IMG/VR virus record: IMGVR_UViG_3300029319_000004
Coordinates: 1-64,000 of that record
Source of the DNA: a virus
Length of the DNA stretch: 64,000 nucleotides
Direction: 5' to 3' (one strand)
A model generated the notes under the pieces. The model ran no database searches. It was not told the origin of the DNA and saw only the letters and a list, made by a program, of their open reading frames with translations. Below, one piece after another: positions 15,420 through 22,965 of the stretch; position 1 is the stretch's first letter, and each line of letters starts with the position of its first letter. Position numbers and translations under genes: made by a program.

Positions 15420-16949
15420 ATGAAGCTTTTATTCGAAAACTGGAGGAGGTTCATAAATGAAGACGAGGATGATGAAGAAAACGTTCTTGATCTTTCAAAA
15501 GAGCTTGATTCTGGGTTTTGTGATTTTAATCCTCTGATTAATCAATATGCACAATATTCTCCTGATAGTCTAGCTGAAATGTTAATATTTGTTGTCGCTA
15601 CTCAGCAAATGCGCTGGTATGATGTTGTTCCAAAGTTTCCTATAATGATGCAGCATATACGCGATAATGATATGTTGTTGAACCCAAGAGATGCCAAAGT
15701 TAATGAAAAAGGAAAAACTGTTTATAATATTCCAAAAGCTTTTGCACAACTAACTTTAGGCTTTCGAAAGAATGCAATTCAATCGATATGGCAAAGTCGA
15801 GAAATGATATTTTCTACAATGTCTCCTCTTTTTGCTAAGTACAACGCAGCTAGTGGTAATTCTCTAGAGAAAGAAGAGGCGGTGTTTCAAATTTATTTAG
15901 AATTAATCAAGCTTCCAGGTCTTGGTTTACCGAAGGCTGCTTTTGCATCGCAGCTGTTAATTGGACGACTAGGCTGCATTGATTCTATTAATTTAAACCT
16001 TTATAAAGGATTGGATCCTGAAGGCAAACTTATTACCTATGACAGCAAGGGCCGACCAACTTTTAAAACACCAGGCGTATCTAAAAAAGCAGGGATTGTA
16101 CAAGTTACAAAAGGTGGTGTAAAATTAGCTAAAGAATATGTTCAATTTTTAAAACAAATTGCCAAGCTAACAGGATCTACAGAAGCTAGTATTTCTAGAA
16201 AATTATGGGATTCTTGGGTTGAATTAGTGGCTCTAAAAATTAATAAAAAAGGTGATATTAATGTTATAATGCCGGGTGGAGAAAAATTTACCGTTCCCAA
16301 TGACTATTCAAAAAATATTAAAGGAGCAGAAACAAATCCCTCTGCTGCGTTTCGTAAACAATACATAGGAAAAATTACACCACAAGATGTGTCTAGGCAG
16401 CATTTTCCAAAACAAATGTATGAGGGGCTACGTAAGTGGTCTAATTATGTTGATAGATTATTAAATGAAAATGTTGAAATAGCGCCCCGGGGATCCCTAG
16501 CTGGTACGGGAGGAGATATTGGCACAGCAGTCCCTGGATCGATTGCATACATAATGCAAAGTTTTAAAAAATATAATAATGATGCAGAACCCGACGACAA
16601 GAGAGTTGCAAAAGCAGTAATGCATAGGAATGGAAAAATTCTTCTTTTAGTAAATGATAGGGGCTACGATTTACCGGGTGGACATTTAAAAAGGGGAGAG
16701 CACCCCATTGCTGGTTTAAAAAGAGAAGTTGAAGAAGAAACAGGGTTAACAATTCCAACTCCCGAAATAAAGGATTTATTTTTCATAAAAGGAAACAAAA
16801 GATTTTATTCGTGTCCTTTTATGAGAGATGACATTGTTTTAAGCGATGAGCATTCCTCATATGAATTTGTCGATATTGATGATTTAGACTCAATAGAGAT
16901 ATCAAAAAGTTTCAGACAGGCGATAAAAAAAGCTTTAGGTGTTGAATAA
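15420..16949 (+). CDS. class A leader, helix-hairpin-helix-like region and Nudix domain
   Basis: A 509-residue protein with three parts. MKLLFENWRRFINE is the class A leader. A helical domain (about 30-300) contains LPGLGLPKAAFASQLLIGRL near 165-184, which looks like the HhH of DNA glycosylases. A C-terminal Nudix domain (395-509) has the full box: G421-x5-E427 and REVEEETGL (435-443). Nudix enzymes cleave nucleoside diphosphate-linked compounds such as ADP-ribose, NAD or damaged dNTPs. The catalytic glycosylase Asp was not pinned down, so the middle domain may be non-catalytic. Confidence 0.75.
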   Translation: MKLLFENWRRFINEDEDDEENVLDLSKELDSGFCDFNPLINQYAQYSPDSLAEMLIFVVATQQMRWYDVVPKFPIMMQHIRDNDMLLNPRDAKVNEKGKTVYNIPKAFAQLTLGFRKNAIQSIWQSREMIFSTMSPLFAKYNAASGNSLEKEEAVFQIYLELIKLPGLGLPKAAFASQLLIGRLGCIDSINLNLYKGLDPEGKLITYDSKGRPTFKTPGVSKKAGIVQVTKGGVKLAKEYVQFLKQIAKLTGSTEASISRKLWDSWVELVALKINKKGDINVIMPGGEKFTVPNDYSKNIKGAETNPSAAFRKQYIGKITPQDVSRQHFPKQMYEGLRKWSNYVDRLLNENVEIAPRGSLAGTGGDIGTAVPGSIAYIMQSFKKYNNDAEPDDKRVAKAVMHRNGKILLLVNDRGYDLPGGHLKRGEHPIAGLKREVEEETGLTIPTPEIKDLFFIKGNKRFYSCPFMRDDIVLSDEHSSYEFVDIDDLDSIEISKSFRQAIKKALGVE

Positions 16950-17840
16950 ATGACAAAATCACAATTAAAATCAATTTTGATCCCTTTGATAGAAGATGTA
17001 CGCGCAAAACTTAGAGAGGCGTATTGTATTGATTCGGATGTTGATTGCAACAAAATAGGAAAAGCTAGGGTAATAAAGTATTCAAATATTTCATCTAACA
17101 ATCCAAAACAATATTATCATGATGTATATGTTCCCAAAATTGAATCAGCAATAAATACACCTGTAACCATTTACTCAGAATCCGCGATGACAACCAAGTA
17201 TGGTGTTCACCCCATGGGTTTTTTCGTTCAGAGAAAGATTATTGGTGTCTATGATGATATATTCTATTTGTATAAGGCAAAATATAACCCTAAGTCAATG
17301 AAAAACTTTCGTCCTTACTTAAAATATATTCTTTATCATGAATTTGGACACGCAATTGATGTAGCTCTAAACGACATATCGCAAACAGAAAAATATAAAT
17401 CTTCGATTAAAAAAGCTGCAAGAGGTGGAGTAATTTCAAACATGAACAGGAGTGATGCTGAATATTTTTCTCCTGATGAGGATTATGGCGTCTCTGAGCT
17501 TTGGGCTGAAATCTCTGCCATACAAGATCACTTTAATACTGCTTTTGTATTGAAAGATATAAAAAACTTATGTTTTGTAAAGAAAAATTATAAAAACGGC
17601 AACAGAATTTCCTGGAAAGAAGGTAGGCAAAAAGAAATTTTAAAACAAGCAGATCAAGCAAGGAAAAAAGGTAACTCACAAGAAGAATCACGACTTAAAG
17701 AACTAGCAAAAGAGTATGAAATAACAAAAGGTGATTTTTTATTACAGTCGCCGGCTGTACAAAGATTTTTAAATTGTAGTGACATGCCTGGTACACTGCA
17801 AAGATGGAAAACAATTGAATTGCAATTTAAAAAAGCATAA
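16950..17840 (+). CDS. zinc metallopeptidase-like protein (HEFGH) with class B leader
   Basis: A 296-residue protein beginning at the base after the Nudix gene stop. The N-terminus MTKSQLKSILIPLIEDV is a class B variant ending in L-R-E. Residues 130-134 are HEFGH, the HExxH zinc site, followed by A-I-D; a downstream Glu in ELWAEISAIQDHF is a candidate third ligand. Zincins with this pattern cleave proteins. The target and whether it acts in the virion or the cell are unknown. Confidence 0.7.
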   Translation: MTKSQLKSILIPLIEDVRAKLREAYCIDSDVDCNKIGKARVIKYSNISSNNPKQYYHDVYVPKIESAINTPVTIYSESAMTTKYGVHPMGFFVQRKIIGVYDDIFYLYKAKYNPKSMKNFRPYLKYILYHEFGHAIDVALNDISQTEKYKSSIKKAARGGVISNMNRSDAEYFSPDEDYGVSELWAEISAIQDHFNTAFVLKDIKNLCFVKKNYKNGNRISWKEGRQKEILKQADQARKKGNSQEESRLKELAKEYEITKGDFLLQSPAVQRFLNCSDMPGTLQRWKTIELQFKKA

Positions 17841-17860
17841 ATTAAAAACTATTTAAAGAC

Positions 17861-18250
17861 ATGAAACAAGAAACAAAACTACAATTACTTGATAAACTTA
17901 GAAAAGAAAATCCAGAACTTGTTAAAAAAATAATGACAGTAGAGGATTTATCTAATTATACAACCGAAAGAGAAGCATTTCGTGCGGCAAGAGGAAAAGG
18001 AATACTAAAATTTCTTTATACTGGTGCAGATGGAAAACGAAAACAAAAAACGACTCGTTTAAAAACAGAGACTGAAATGGCTCATTTAGAGGCCATGATT
18101 GAAAGAGCAAAAAAATCACAAACAACTGGTGAGCCTGCGGCAGAGCCCTTATTAGAGGCAAAAATAAGACCAAATGCTCTTAAGAAAATTATTCTTCAAG
18201 AAATTAATTCAGTCATTTCTGATATTTTGAAAAAAAAGAAAAATGCTTAA
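17861..18250 (+). CDS. hypothetical protein with class B-like C-terminus
   Basis: A 129-residue Lys/Glu-rich protein. The first 95 residues include a short beta-rich stretch (ILKFLYTGADGKRKQKTTRL). The last 30 read ALKKIILQEINSVISDILKK, the class B pattern at the C-terminus rather than the N-terminus. It overlaps the HAD gene by eight bases. Function unknown. Confidence 0.65.
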   Translation: MKQETKLQLLDKLRKENPELVKKIMTVEDLSNYTTEREAFRAARGKGILKFLYTGADGKRKQKTTRLKTETEMAHLEAMIERAKKSQTTGEPAAEPLLEAKIRPNALKKIILQEINSVISDILKKKKNA

Positions 18251-18803
18251 AAAATGGAAACAGTTTTTATCTGAATCTAAACTTCGTATTTTTGATTTTG
18301 ATGATACTTTAGTCAAAACTGACGCACGTGTTATAGTCACATATCCAGACGGAAAAGAAGAAAGCTTGACGCCTGGTGAATATGCAGTACACGAAATTGA
18401 CGAAGAAAATGAATACGACTTTAGTCAGTTCGAACAATCAAATCTTATAAACCCAAGAGAGATTGAAAAGGTTACAAACGTATTAAGAAATGTTCTAGGT
18501 GCTTCCGGTGACAGAGATATTGTTATTTTAACGGCTAGACCACCATCTTCGCAAAATGCAATATTAGACTATTTAAAAGAAATAGGTATTGATAGCCAGA
18601 CAATTGAGATTGTCCTTTTAAATTCATCAGATCCATATTCTAAATCAAACTGGATTGAGAATAAGATAGTTGATGGAGCTAACGACATATTATTTCTTGA
18701 TGATTCTGGCAAAAATGTCGACGCAGTAAAAGAGCTAAAAGCTAAATATCCAAATATTAAGCTTGATGCTAGAAAAGTCGACTATGCAGAGGAGATAGAA
18801 TAA
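18243..18803 (+). CDS. HAD-superfamily phosphatase with short class A-like leader
   Basis: A 186-residue protein. MLKKWKQFLSE is a shortened class A leader, followed directly by the HAD motif I RIFDFDDTL (nucleophile D18, acid D20). VILTARPP near residue 98 is motif II-like, and LFLDDSGKNVDAV near 156 is motif IV with the metal-binding Asp pair. HAD enzymes hydrolyse phosphate esters, in phages often nucleotide or nucleic-acid ends. The cap is small. Substrate unknown. Confidence 0.8.
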   Translation: MLKKWKQFLSESKLRIFDFDDTLVKTDARVIVTYPDGKEESLTPGEYAVHEIDEENEYDFSQFEQSNLINPREIEKVTNVLRNVLGASGDRDIVILTARPPSSQNAILDYLKEIGIDSQTIEIVLLNSSDPYSKSNWIENKIVDGANDILFLDDSGKNVDAVKELKAKYPNIKLDARKVDYAEEIE

Positions 18804-19664
18804 ATGGGATGGCTCACAAACAGATATAATAAAAAAACATCAAAAAAATACGGTTGGCTACCTTCTTGGTTTGGAGAGGATTTAGATAGCTTTGATTCAG
18901 ATTTAGAAGCAGCGATTAAAGCTTTTCAAAAAGACCATGATTTAAGTGCAGATGGAAAAGTCGGACCTATGACTTATAGAAGGGTGCTTCTAGCAAGACA
19001 AGTGGAAGAAGAAGAAAACAATCTTGTTGACTACATTTTAGTTAATGGCTCAAAAATTCATCTTGGTTGGGATGTTAAAATAAATTTGATGTCTAAAAAA
19101 TGTTATAGAACCTGGAAGAGAGAAAGAAGTCCAAACATGATCGTTACTCATTGGGACGCTACGACTTCAGCAGATAGATGCAAGCGAGTTTTAGAAAACA
19201 GAAATATCTCAACTCACTTTTGCATTGATAACGACGGTGTAATTCATCAATACGTCGACACTAACCATGTTGCTTGGCATGCTGGCAGAGTAAATTCAAA
19301 ATCTATAGGAATTGATTTTTCTAACGCTTATTATTTAAAGTACGCTGACTACTACGTAAAAAAAGGGCTCACAAAACGTCCCATCTGCAAAGACAGTGTT
19401 GTACATGGTGTTAAGCTTAAGCCTCATCTTGGATACTATAATGTTCAAATTGGAGCTTATAAAAAACTGCTTAATGTTTTGTGTGATCATTATGATATAA
19501 ATATAGATACCCCAAGAACAAAGTCAGGAGGCTTGTATACTGGAGTCGTCAAAGAAGCCGCAAATGGTAAATATAATGGGGTTGTTTGCCATTATCATTT
19601 AACAAGAGGAAAGATTGATTGCGCAGGTCTTAAGCTTGATAAGATTGTTGATGAGTTGAATTAA
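18804..19664 (+). CDS. endolysin: peptidoglycan-binding domain plus N-acetylmuramoyl-L-alanine amidase
   Basis: A 286-residue lysin. Residues 30-65 form a peptidoglycan-binding domain (AIKAFQKDHDLSADGKVGP). An Amidase_2 domain covers about 80-285: THWD (H116 as zinc ligand), STHFCID (137-142), VAWHAGRVNSKSIGID (157-172), and a C-terminal CHYHL segment with the further ligands. It cuts the amide between muramic acid and L-alanine to release phage. No signal peptide is seen, so a holin is needed; TM proteins follow within 1 kb. Its 3' end overlaps a leftward gene by 35 bases. Confidence 0.9.
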   Translation: MGWLTNRYNKKTSKKYGWLPSWFGEDLDSFDSDLEAAIKAFQKDHDLSADGKVGPMTYRRVLLARQVEEEENNLVDYILVNGSKIHLGWDVKINLMSKKCYRTWKRERSPNMIVTHWDATTSADRCKRVLENRNISTHFCIDNDGVIHQYVDTNHVAWHAGRVNSKSIGIDFSNAYYLKYADYYVKKGLTKRPICKDSVVHGVKLKPHLGYYNVQIGAYKKLLNVLCDHYDINIDTPRTKSGGLYTGVVKEAANGKYNGVVCHYHLTRGKIDCAGLKLDKIVDELN

Positions 19665-19839
19665 CCACTTCTATTTTTTTTGGAGAGGTAACTTTTTTTA
19701 AAGCATATCTTTTTGATATATTTTCGTTTAACCAAAATATTTCTAAGTGATCTGTTGCCCATTTTCTCATTATAATTCCAAGGGGTTTTTCTTTCGTGGA
19801 CAACATTCCCCTAAGCGTAACTAAATCGCCTACGTTCAT
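19630..19839 (-). CDS. small leftward hypothetical protein
   Basis: A 69-residue protein (VGDLVTLRG near the start, HLEIFWLNENISKRY in the middle) with beta-rich look similar to small SH3-like phage proteins. On the minus strand GGAG precedes the ATG by about eight bases. The opposing amidase gene overlaps its 3' end. Function unknown. Confidence 0.6.
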   Translation of the reverse strand: MNVGDLVTLRGMLSTKEKPLGIIMRKWATDHLEIFWLNENISKRYALKKVTSPKKIEVVNSTHQQSYQA

Positions 19840-19882
19840 TAGAGTTTCTCCGCACTATTTATTTTCAGGAGCATCTTGTAAA

Positions 19883-20092
19883 ATGCGTAAAACAAAATTT
19901 TGTGATAAATTTTTAATCTTATCAATAATGTTTTTTATAACTAGTTTGTTCATGGGTTCGTCTAGCGCCGGAGATGAAACAAAAAAGTCTGAAGAGTCTG
20001 TTGAGATACCTCAAATTCAACAACAACAGCAAATAATACACGAGAAGCTTACTAAGATAGAAACTAGTCTTAAACAAAATATTAGTGACTAA
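19883..20092 (+). CDS. small protein with signal peptide or membrane anchor
   Basis: A 69-residue protein: a hydrophobic segment (FLILSIMFFITSLFMGSSSA) with possible signal cleavage after SSA, then a Glu/Gln-rich helical tail. Sits between endolysin and another TM protein, so a role in lysis (for example spanin-like) is possible, though no lipobox Cys is present. Confidence 0.55.
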   Translation: MRKTKFCDKFLILSIMFFITSLFMGSSSAGDETKKSEESVEIPQIQQQQQIIHEKLTKIETSLKQNISD

Positions 20093-20100
20093 TTAACGTT

Positions 20101-20343
20101 ATGAGTCAATCTAATCAAGTTAGCACAATCAGGGACTGGTTTACTTTTGCTGTAGCCATAGTGGTCGCTATAGCCGGTGTTATTTTCTGGGTCCAGTCTG
20201 CCAGCAATCACAAATTTGAAAATGTCGAAAAAGAAATTTCTGAATTAAAAAGTGAAATTTCAAAAATTCGAGAGGACAACAGTAAAATTTTACGTGTTGT
20301 TGGCCGACTGGAAGGTCGCATTGGTCGATTAAAAAATAATTAA
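20101..20343 (+). CDS. membrane protein with one TM helix and coiled coil, lysis candidate
   Basis: An 80-residue protein: one transmembrane segment (about 12-32, FTFAVAIVVAIAGVIFWVQS) followed by a heptad-repeat coiled coil (KEISELKSEISKIREDN). This layout occurs in some spanins and holin-associated proteins. Its stop abuts the leftward gene at 20344. The specific role cannot be assigned. Confidence 0.65.
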   Translation: MSQSNQVSTIRDWFTFAVAIVVAIAGVIFWVQSASNHKFENVEKEISELKSEISKIREDNSKILRVVGRLEGRIGRLKNN

Positions 20344-20550
20344 TTATTTAGACCAATTTACTAAAAGTGACAAAAATTGAGTTGTCGCATTTAGTGTGGC
20401 TGTGCCAGCCAGCAAGCTTCCTCCTCCACACAGAGCTATGAGAAATAGATCTCCAACTATACCCGCGTAGAAGAAAAATAGAAAAAATAACATAATTGTA
20501 ATTGTTGCAATTACAATACCTGGATTCAATTTTGATTTTTTGTTTGTCAT
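20344..20550 (-). CDS. leftward two-TM protein, holin candidate
   Basis: A 68-residue protein with two hydrophobic segments (IVIATITIMLFFLFFFYAGI, then LFLIALCGGGSLLAGTATL), separated by a short turn, on the minus strand. AGGAAGGA precedes the ATG. Small two-TM proteins beside an endolysin are often holins, but no family match is seen and its opposite orientation is odd for a lysis gene. Confidence 0.6.
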   Translation of the reverse strand: MTNKKSKLNPGIVIATITIMLFFLFFFYAGIVGDLFLIALCGGGSLLAGTATLNATTQFLSLLVNWSK

Positions 20551-20608
20551 TATCCTTCCTTTGTTTAAAATATAGGCAAATTTGTAATATAGTCAAGCAA
20601 AATAAAAC

Positions 20609-20616
20609 TATTTATA
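20609..20616 (-). promoter_or_regulatory. possible T4-like late promoter (TATAAATA) on the minus strand
   Basis: The minus strand reads exactly TATAAATA, the T4 late promoter box recognised by gp55, about 58 bases upstream of the leftward gene's ATG. A gp55-like sigma is encoded at 41501. One match in an AT-rich genome can be chance, and the site also belongs to an 11-base word repeated elsewhere. Confidence 0.25.
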
Positions 20617-20619
20617 ATT

Positions 20620-21558
20620 ATGAATATTAAATCACTGGTTAACATCAACGACTCTCTCAACCCTAAACTATGGAATGCCGACGCTCTTAAGGAGCCTGTC
20701 AGAGGTAAATTAATAGAAATAGCTAATGAATTTTACGATAATTTAGATGTTCTAAAAAAAGCTTTGATTGATATTACGTTTACAGGTTCGTTAGCAAATT
20801 ACAATTACAATAATTCGTCTGACATAGACTTGCACTTAATAGTTGATTTTTCAAAAATAGATAACAACAAATTTTTAGTTGGTGAATATTTCAAAGCTAT
20901 GAGCACAAATTGGAATAAAATGCACGAAATAAAAATAAAAGGCTATGAAGTAGAAATTTATGTGCAGGATAGCGCCGAGCCCCACCATTCAACTGGTGTA
21001 TTTTCTTTATTGTCCAATAGCTGGACTAATAAGCCAGCTAAAAAAGAATTCAAACCAGACATGGAAGTAATTGACAAAAAAATAGATAATTTTGTTGAAA
21101 TGATTGATCATGTAGAAGAGCTTTATGACGATAAAAGTTATGAAGACGCTCATGAATTATCAAAAAAAATAATGAGTAAAATTAAAAAATTTCGTAAATC
21201 AGGCCTTGAAAGTGAAGGAGAGCTGTCTAACGAAAACATAGTTTTTAAATATCTAAGAAATAATAATGTTATTAAAACGTTAATAGATATGAGAAATATG
21301 TCATATGATAAGTTAATGTCTCTAAACGGAAATCCAGAAAAAATGTTTAAAGTATACTTATCTACAAGAGAAAAAAATAAAAGTTTTAATCGTTTAAACG
21401 AGTTAGAAAGATATCAAAGAAAAGTAAAACGCGGTCATATGAAAATGAAACGAAGAATAATTGGCACAGGTAAGCAAACAAAAGGTTCAAGCCCTTACAA
21501 AAAAAAGCCGTCTTTTAAAAGAGCAAAATCGGCGCCGCCTGGTGCAGGAGGATCTTAG
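20620..21558 (+). CDS. nucleotidyltransferase-fold protein (GS...DxD)
   Basis: A 312-residue protein. Residues 53-76 read TFTGSLANYNYNNSSDIDLH followed by L-I-V-D: the GS plus D68-x-D70 signature of the DNA-polymerase-beta-like nucleotidyltransferase superfamily (as in MNT/AbiEii and tRNA CCA enzymes). These enzymes transfer NMPs to RNA, proteins or antibiotics. The C-terminal 90 residues are basic with a Lys/Pro tail. It overlaps nothing, and is followed by a zincin gene after one base. Substrate unknown. Confidence 0.7.
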   Translation: MNIKSLVNINDSLNPKLWNADALKEPVRGKLIEIANEFYDNLDVLKKALIDITFTGSLANYNYNNSSDIDLHLIVDFSKIDNNKFLVGEYFKAMSTNWNKMHEIKIKGYEVEIYVQDSAEPHHSTGVFSLLSNSWTNKPAKKEFKPDMEVIDKKIDNFVEMIDHVEELYDDKSYEDAHELSKKIMSKIKKFRKSGLESEGELSNENIVFKYLRNNNVIKTLIDMRNMSYDKLMSLNGNPEKMFKVYLSTREKNKSFNRLNELERYQRKVKRGHMKMKRRIIGTGKQTKGSSPYKKKPSFKRAKSAPPGAGGS

Positions 21559-21559
21559 A

Positions 21560-22642
21560 ATGGCAGTAAAAGTTGTTGATGGTAGCAGTGTGCATAGAAA
21601 TTTTGATGGAATATTAAAATCTTTTCTTCCATATGCAAAAGACAAGCTAGGGTATAACAAACCAGTTGATATACAGCTAGTATCGGATCCTCACAATGCA
21701 AAAGATCCATTTGGAAAAACTGCTTACTATGACCCAAGCTTAATGAAGATAACTGTTTTTGTTGATAAGCGACATGTAAAAGATATTTTAAGATCAATTT
21801 CACATGAGCTAGTTCATCATAAACAAAACTGTGAAGGTAGGTTATACTCACCAGCAGGTGAAGGTTATGCGCAAAATGATCCTAATTTAAGAGAAATGGA
21901 AGCGGAAGCCTATTTAGAAGGTAACGGATTTCTTGTTAGAGATTTTGAAGACAAACTCAAAGGAGACAAACAAATGAGAAGCAGAGTCTTGGATGAAAAA
22001 ATTAAAAAAACTGTAAGAAAAATAATTGCAGAAGTTAATAAAATAGCAGAACAAGATGCTATGGAAATGGGTAATGAGCCTGCAGGTTCTATGGAGGATG
22101 ATTCTATTCAAGCAGCTTTAGAGCCTATTGTTGGCGCTGACAAAGTTGCAGAAGTTATGGCTGCTCTTGCTTCAGCTGGAGTTGAGCTTCCAATGAAAGA
22201 AGCTGATGTAAAAAATCCAGGACCCTACATTGATGGACCTAGGGCGAAAGCTGGTGTTGATGATGATGGTGATGGGGTTCCAAACAAAGCAGATAAAAAC
22301 TCCACCGATGGTGATATTCAAGAAAAAATGAAAAAAGATTCTCCTGACCGTCGACCTTCTGATACTCCTTCTGATCGTCTTAGACCGCTGGAGGAGAAAG
22401 ATGACAAAAAGGATGTCGAAGATGAAGAGCAGTACAATCTTCGCACTGCAAAATCTGTAGGCGAGAAAAAGCCAAAAGAAAAAAAGAAGCAGGTTGCAAA
22501 AGATGAGGGCCTTAAAGAAGATATGCATGAAGAGGACGAGGATGTTAAAGAAGGTCCCGCTGTATACATGCAAGAAAACTGGGTGCGCAAACCCTTAAAC
22601 GAGAGAATTTACAAAACACTAATCAAAAAATGGTGTAAATAA
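21560..22642 (+). CDS. zincin (HELVH) with internal class B segment and acidic, DxDxDG-bearing tail
   Basis: A 360-residue protein. AGGAGG precedes the chosen ATG. Residues 82-86 are HELVH and EMEAEAYLE (about 112-120) offers the third zinc ligand, as in small phage zincins. At residue 139 an in-frame ATG with its own AAAGGAGA opens a class B-like segment (LDEKIKKTVRKIIAEVNKIA). Further on, DDDGDGVPNKADKNSTDGD (about 234-252) resembles a thrombospondin-3-type calcium loop. The C-terminus is highly charged. Possibly two products from one gene. Confidence 0.7.
   Translation: MAVKVVDGSSVHRNFDGILKSFLPYAKDKLGYNKPVDIQLVSDPHNAKDPFGKTAYYDPSLMKITVFVDKRHVKDILRSISHELVHHKQNCEGRLYSPAGEGYAQNDPNLREMEAEAYLEGNGFLVRDFEDKLKGDKQMRSRVLDEKIKKTVRKIIAEVNKIAEQDAMEMGNEPAGSMEDDSIQAALEPIVGADKVAEVMAALASAGVELPMKEADVKNPGPYIDGPRAKAGVDDDGDGVPNKADKNSTDGDIQEKMKKDSPDRRPSDTPSDRLRPLEEKDDKKDVEDEEQYNLRTAKSVGEKKPKEKKKQVAKDEGLKEDMHEEDEDVKEGPAVYMQENWVRKPLNERIYKTLIKKWCK
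21959..21976 (+). promoter_or_regulatory. internal ribosome site and in-frame start
   Basis: AAAGGAGA at 21959-21966 lies about eight bases before an in-frame ATG at 21974 opening a class B segment. It is one of the strongest ribosome sites in the region and could give a 222-residue product lacking the zincin domain. Confidence 0.55.
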
Positions 22643-22653
22643 GGAGACTAATC

Positions 22654-22962
22654 ATGGCTAACCCCAGAAGAAGAAAACAAAGAAAACTTGCTAGACTGAA
22701 AGCTGTTAGAGTCAAGCAAGGACAAAGCTTAAGAGAGGCGATTGCAGAGGCTCAAGAGCCAGAAACTGCGCCGCCTGCTAAGCCAGAACCAAAGCCAGAG
22801 CCTGCACCTGAACCAGAGCCTGCAGATAAGCCTTCTGTTTCTGATGCTCCAGAGGCACCAAAGGTAAAAAAAAGTGCAAAGGCAAAGCCTGCTCCAAAGA
22901 AGGCTGCTCTAAAGAAATCTGCGCCAAAATCAGCATCAAAAAAAGCTAAAAAAGAGGAATAA
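22654..22962 (+). CDS. histone-H1-like basic, Lys/Ala/Pro-rich protein
   Basis: A 102-residue protein with a strong AAGGAG. A basic N-terminus (MANPRRRKQRKLARLK), an acidic Pro/Glu repeat (PEPKPEPAPEPEP) and a Lys/Ala-rich tail (KKSAKAKPAPKKAALKKSAP) resemble the C-terminal tails of histone H1 and bacterial H1-like proteins. It probably binds DNA, perhaps for packaging. Low-complexity, so homology is hard to prove. Confidence 0.65.
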   Translation: MANPRRRKQRKLARLKAVRVKQGQSLREAIAEAQEPETAPPAKPEPKPEPAPEPEPADKPSVSDAPEAPKVKKSAKAKPAPKKAALKKSAPKSASKKAKKEE

Positions 22963-22965
22963 AAC

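Noticed and set aside
19854-19863. Second late-promoter-like box (AATAAATAGT on the minus strand) before the gene ending at 19630
   Set aside because: A start at the usual distance would cut into the ribosome site, so it is unlikely to serve that gene.
22172-22590. Opposite-strand frames across the zincin gene
   Set aside because: They are Phe/Ser-rich translations of the antisense of Lys/Glu-rich codons, typical shadows.
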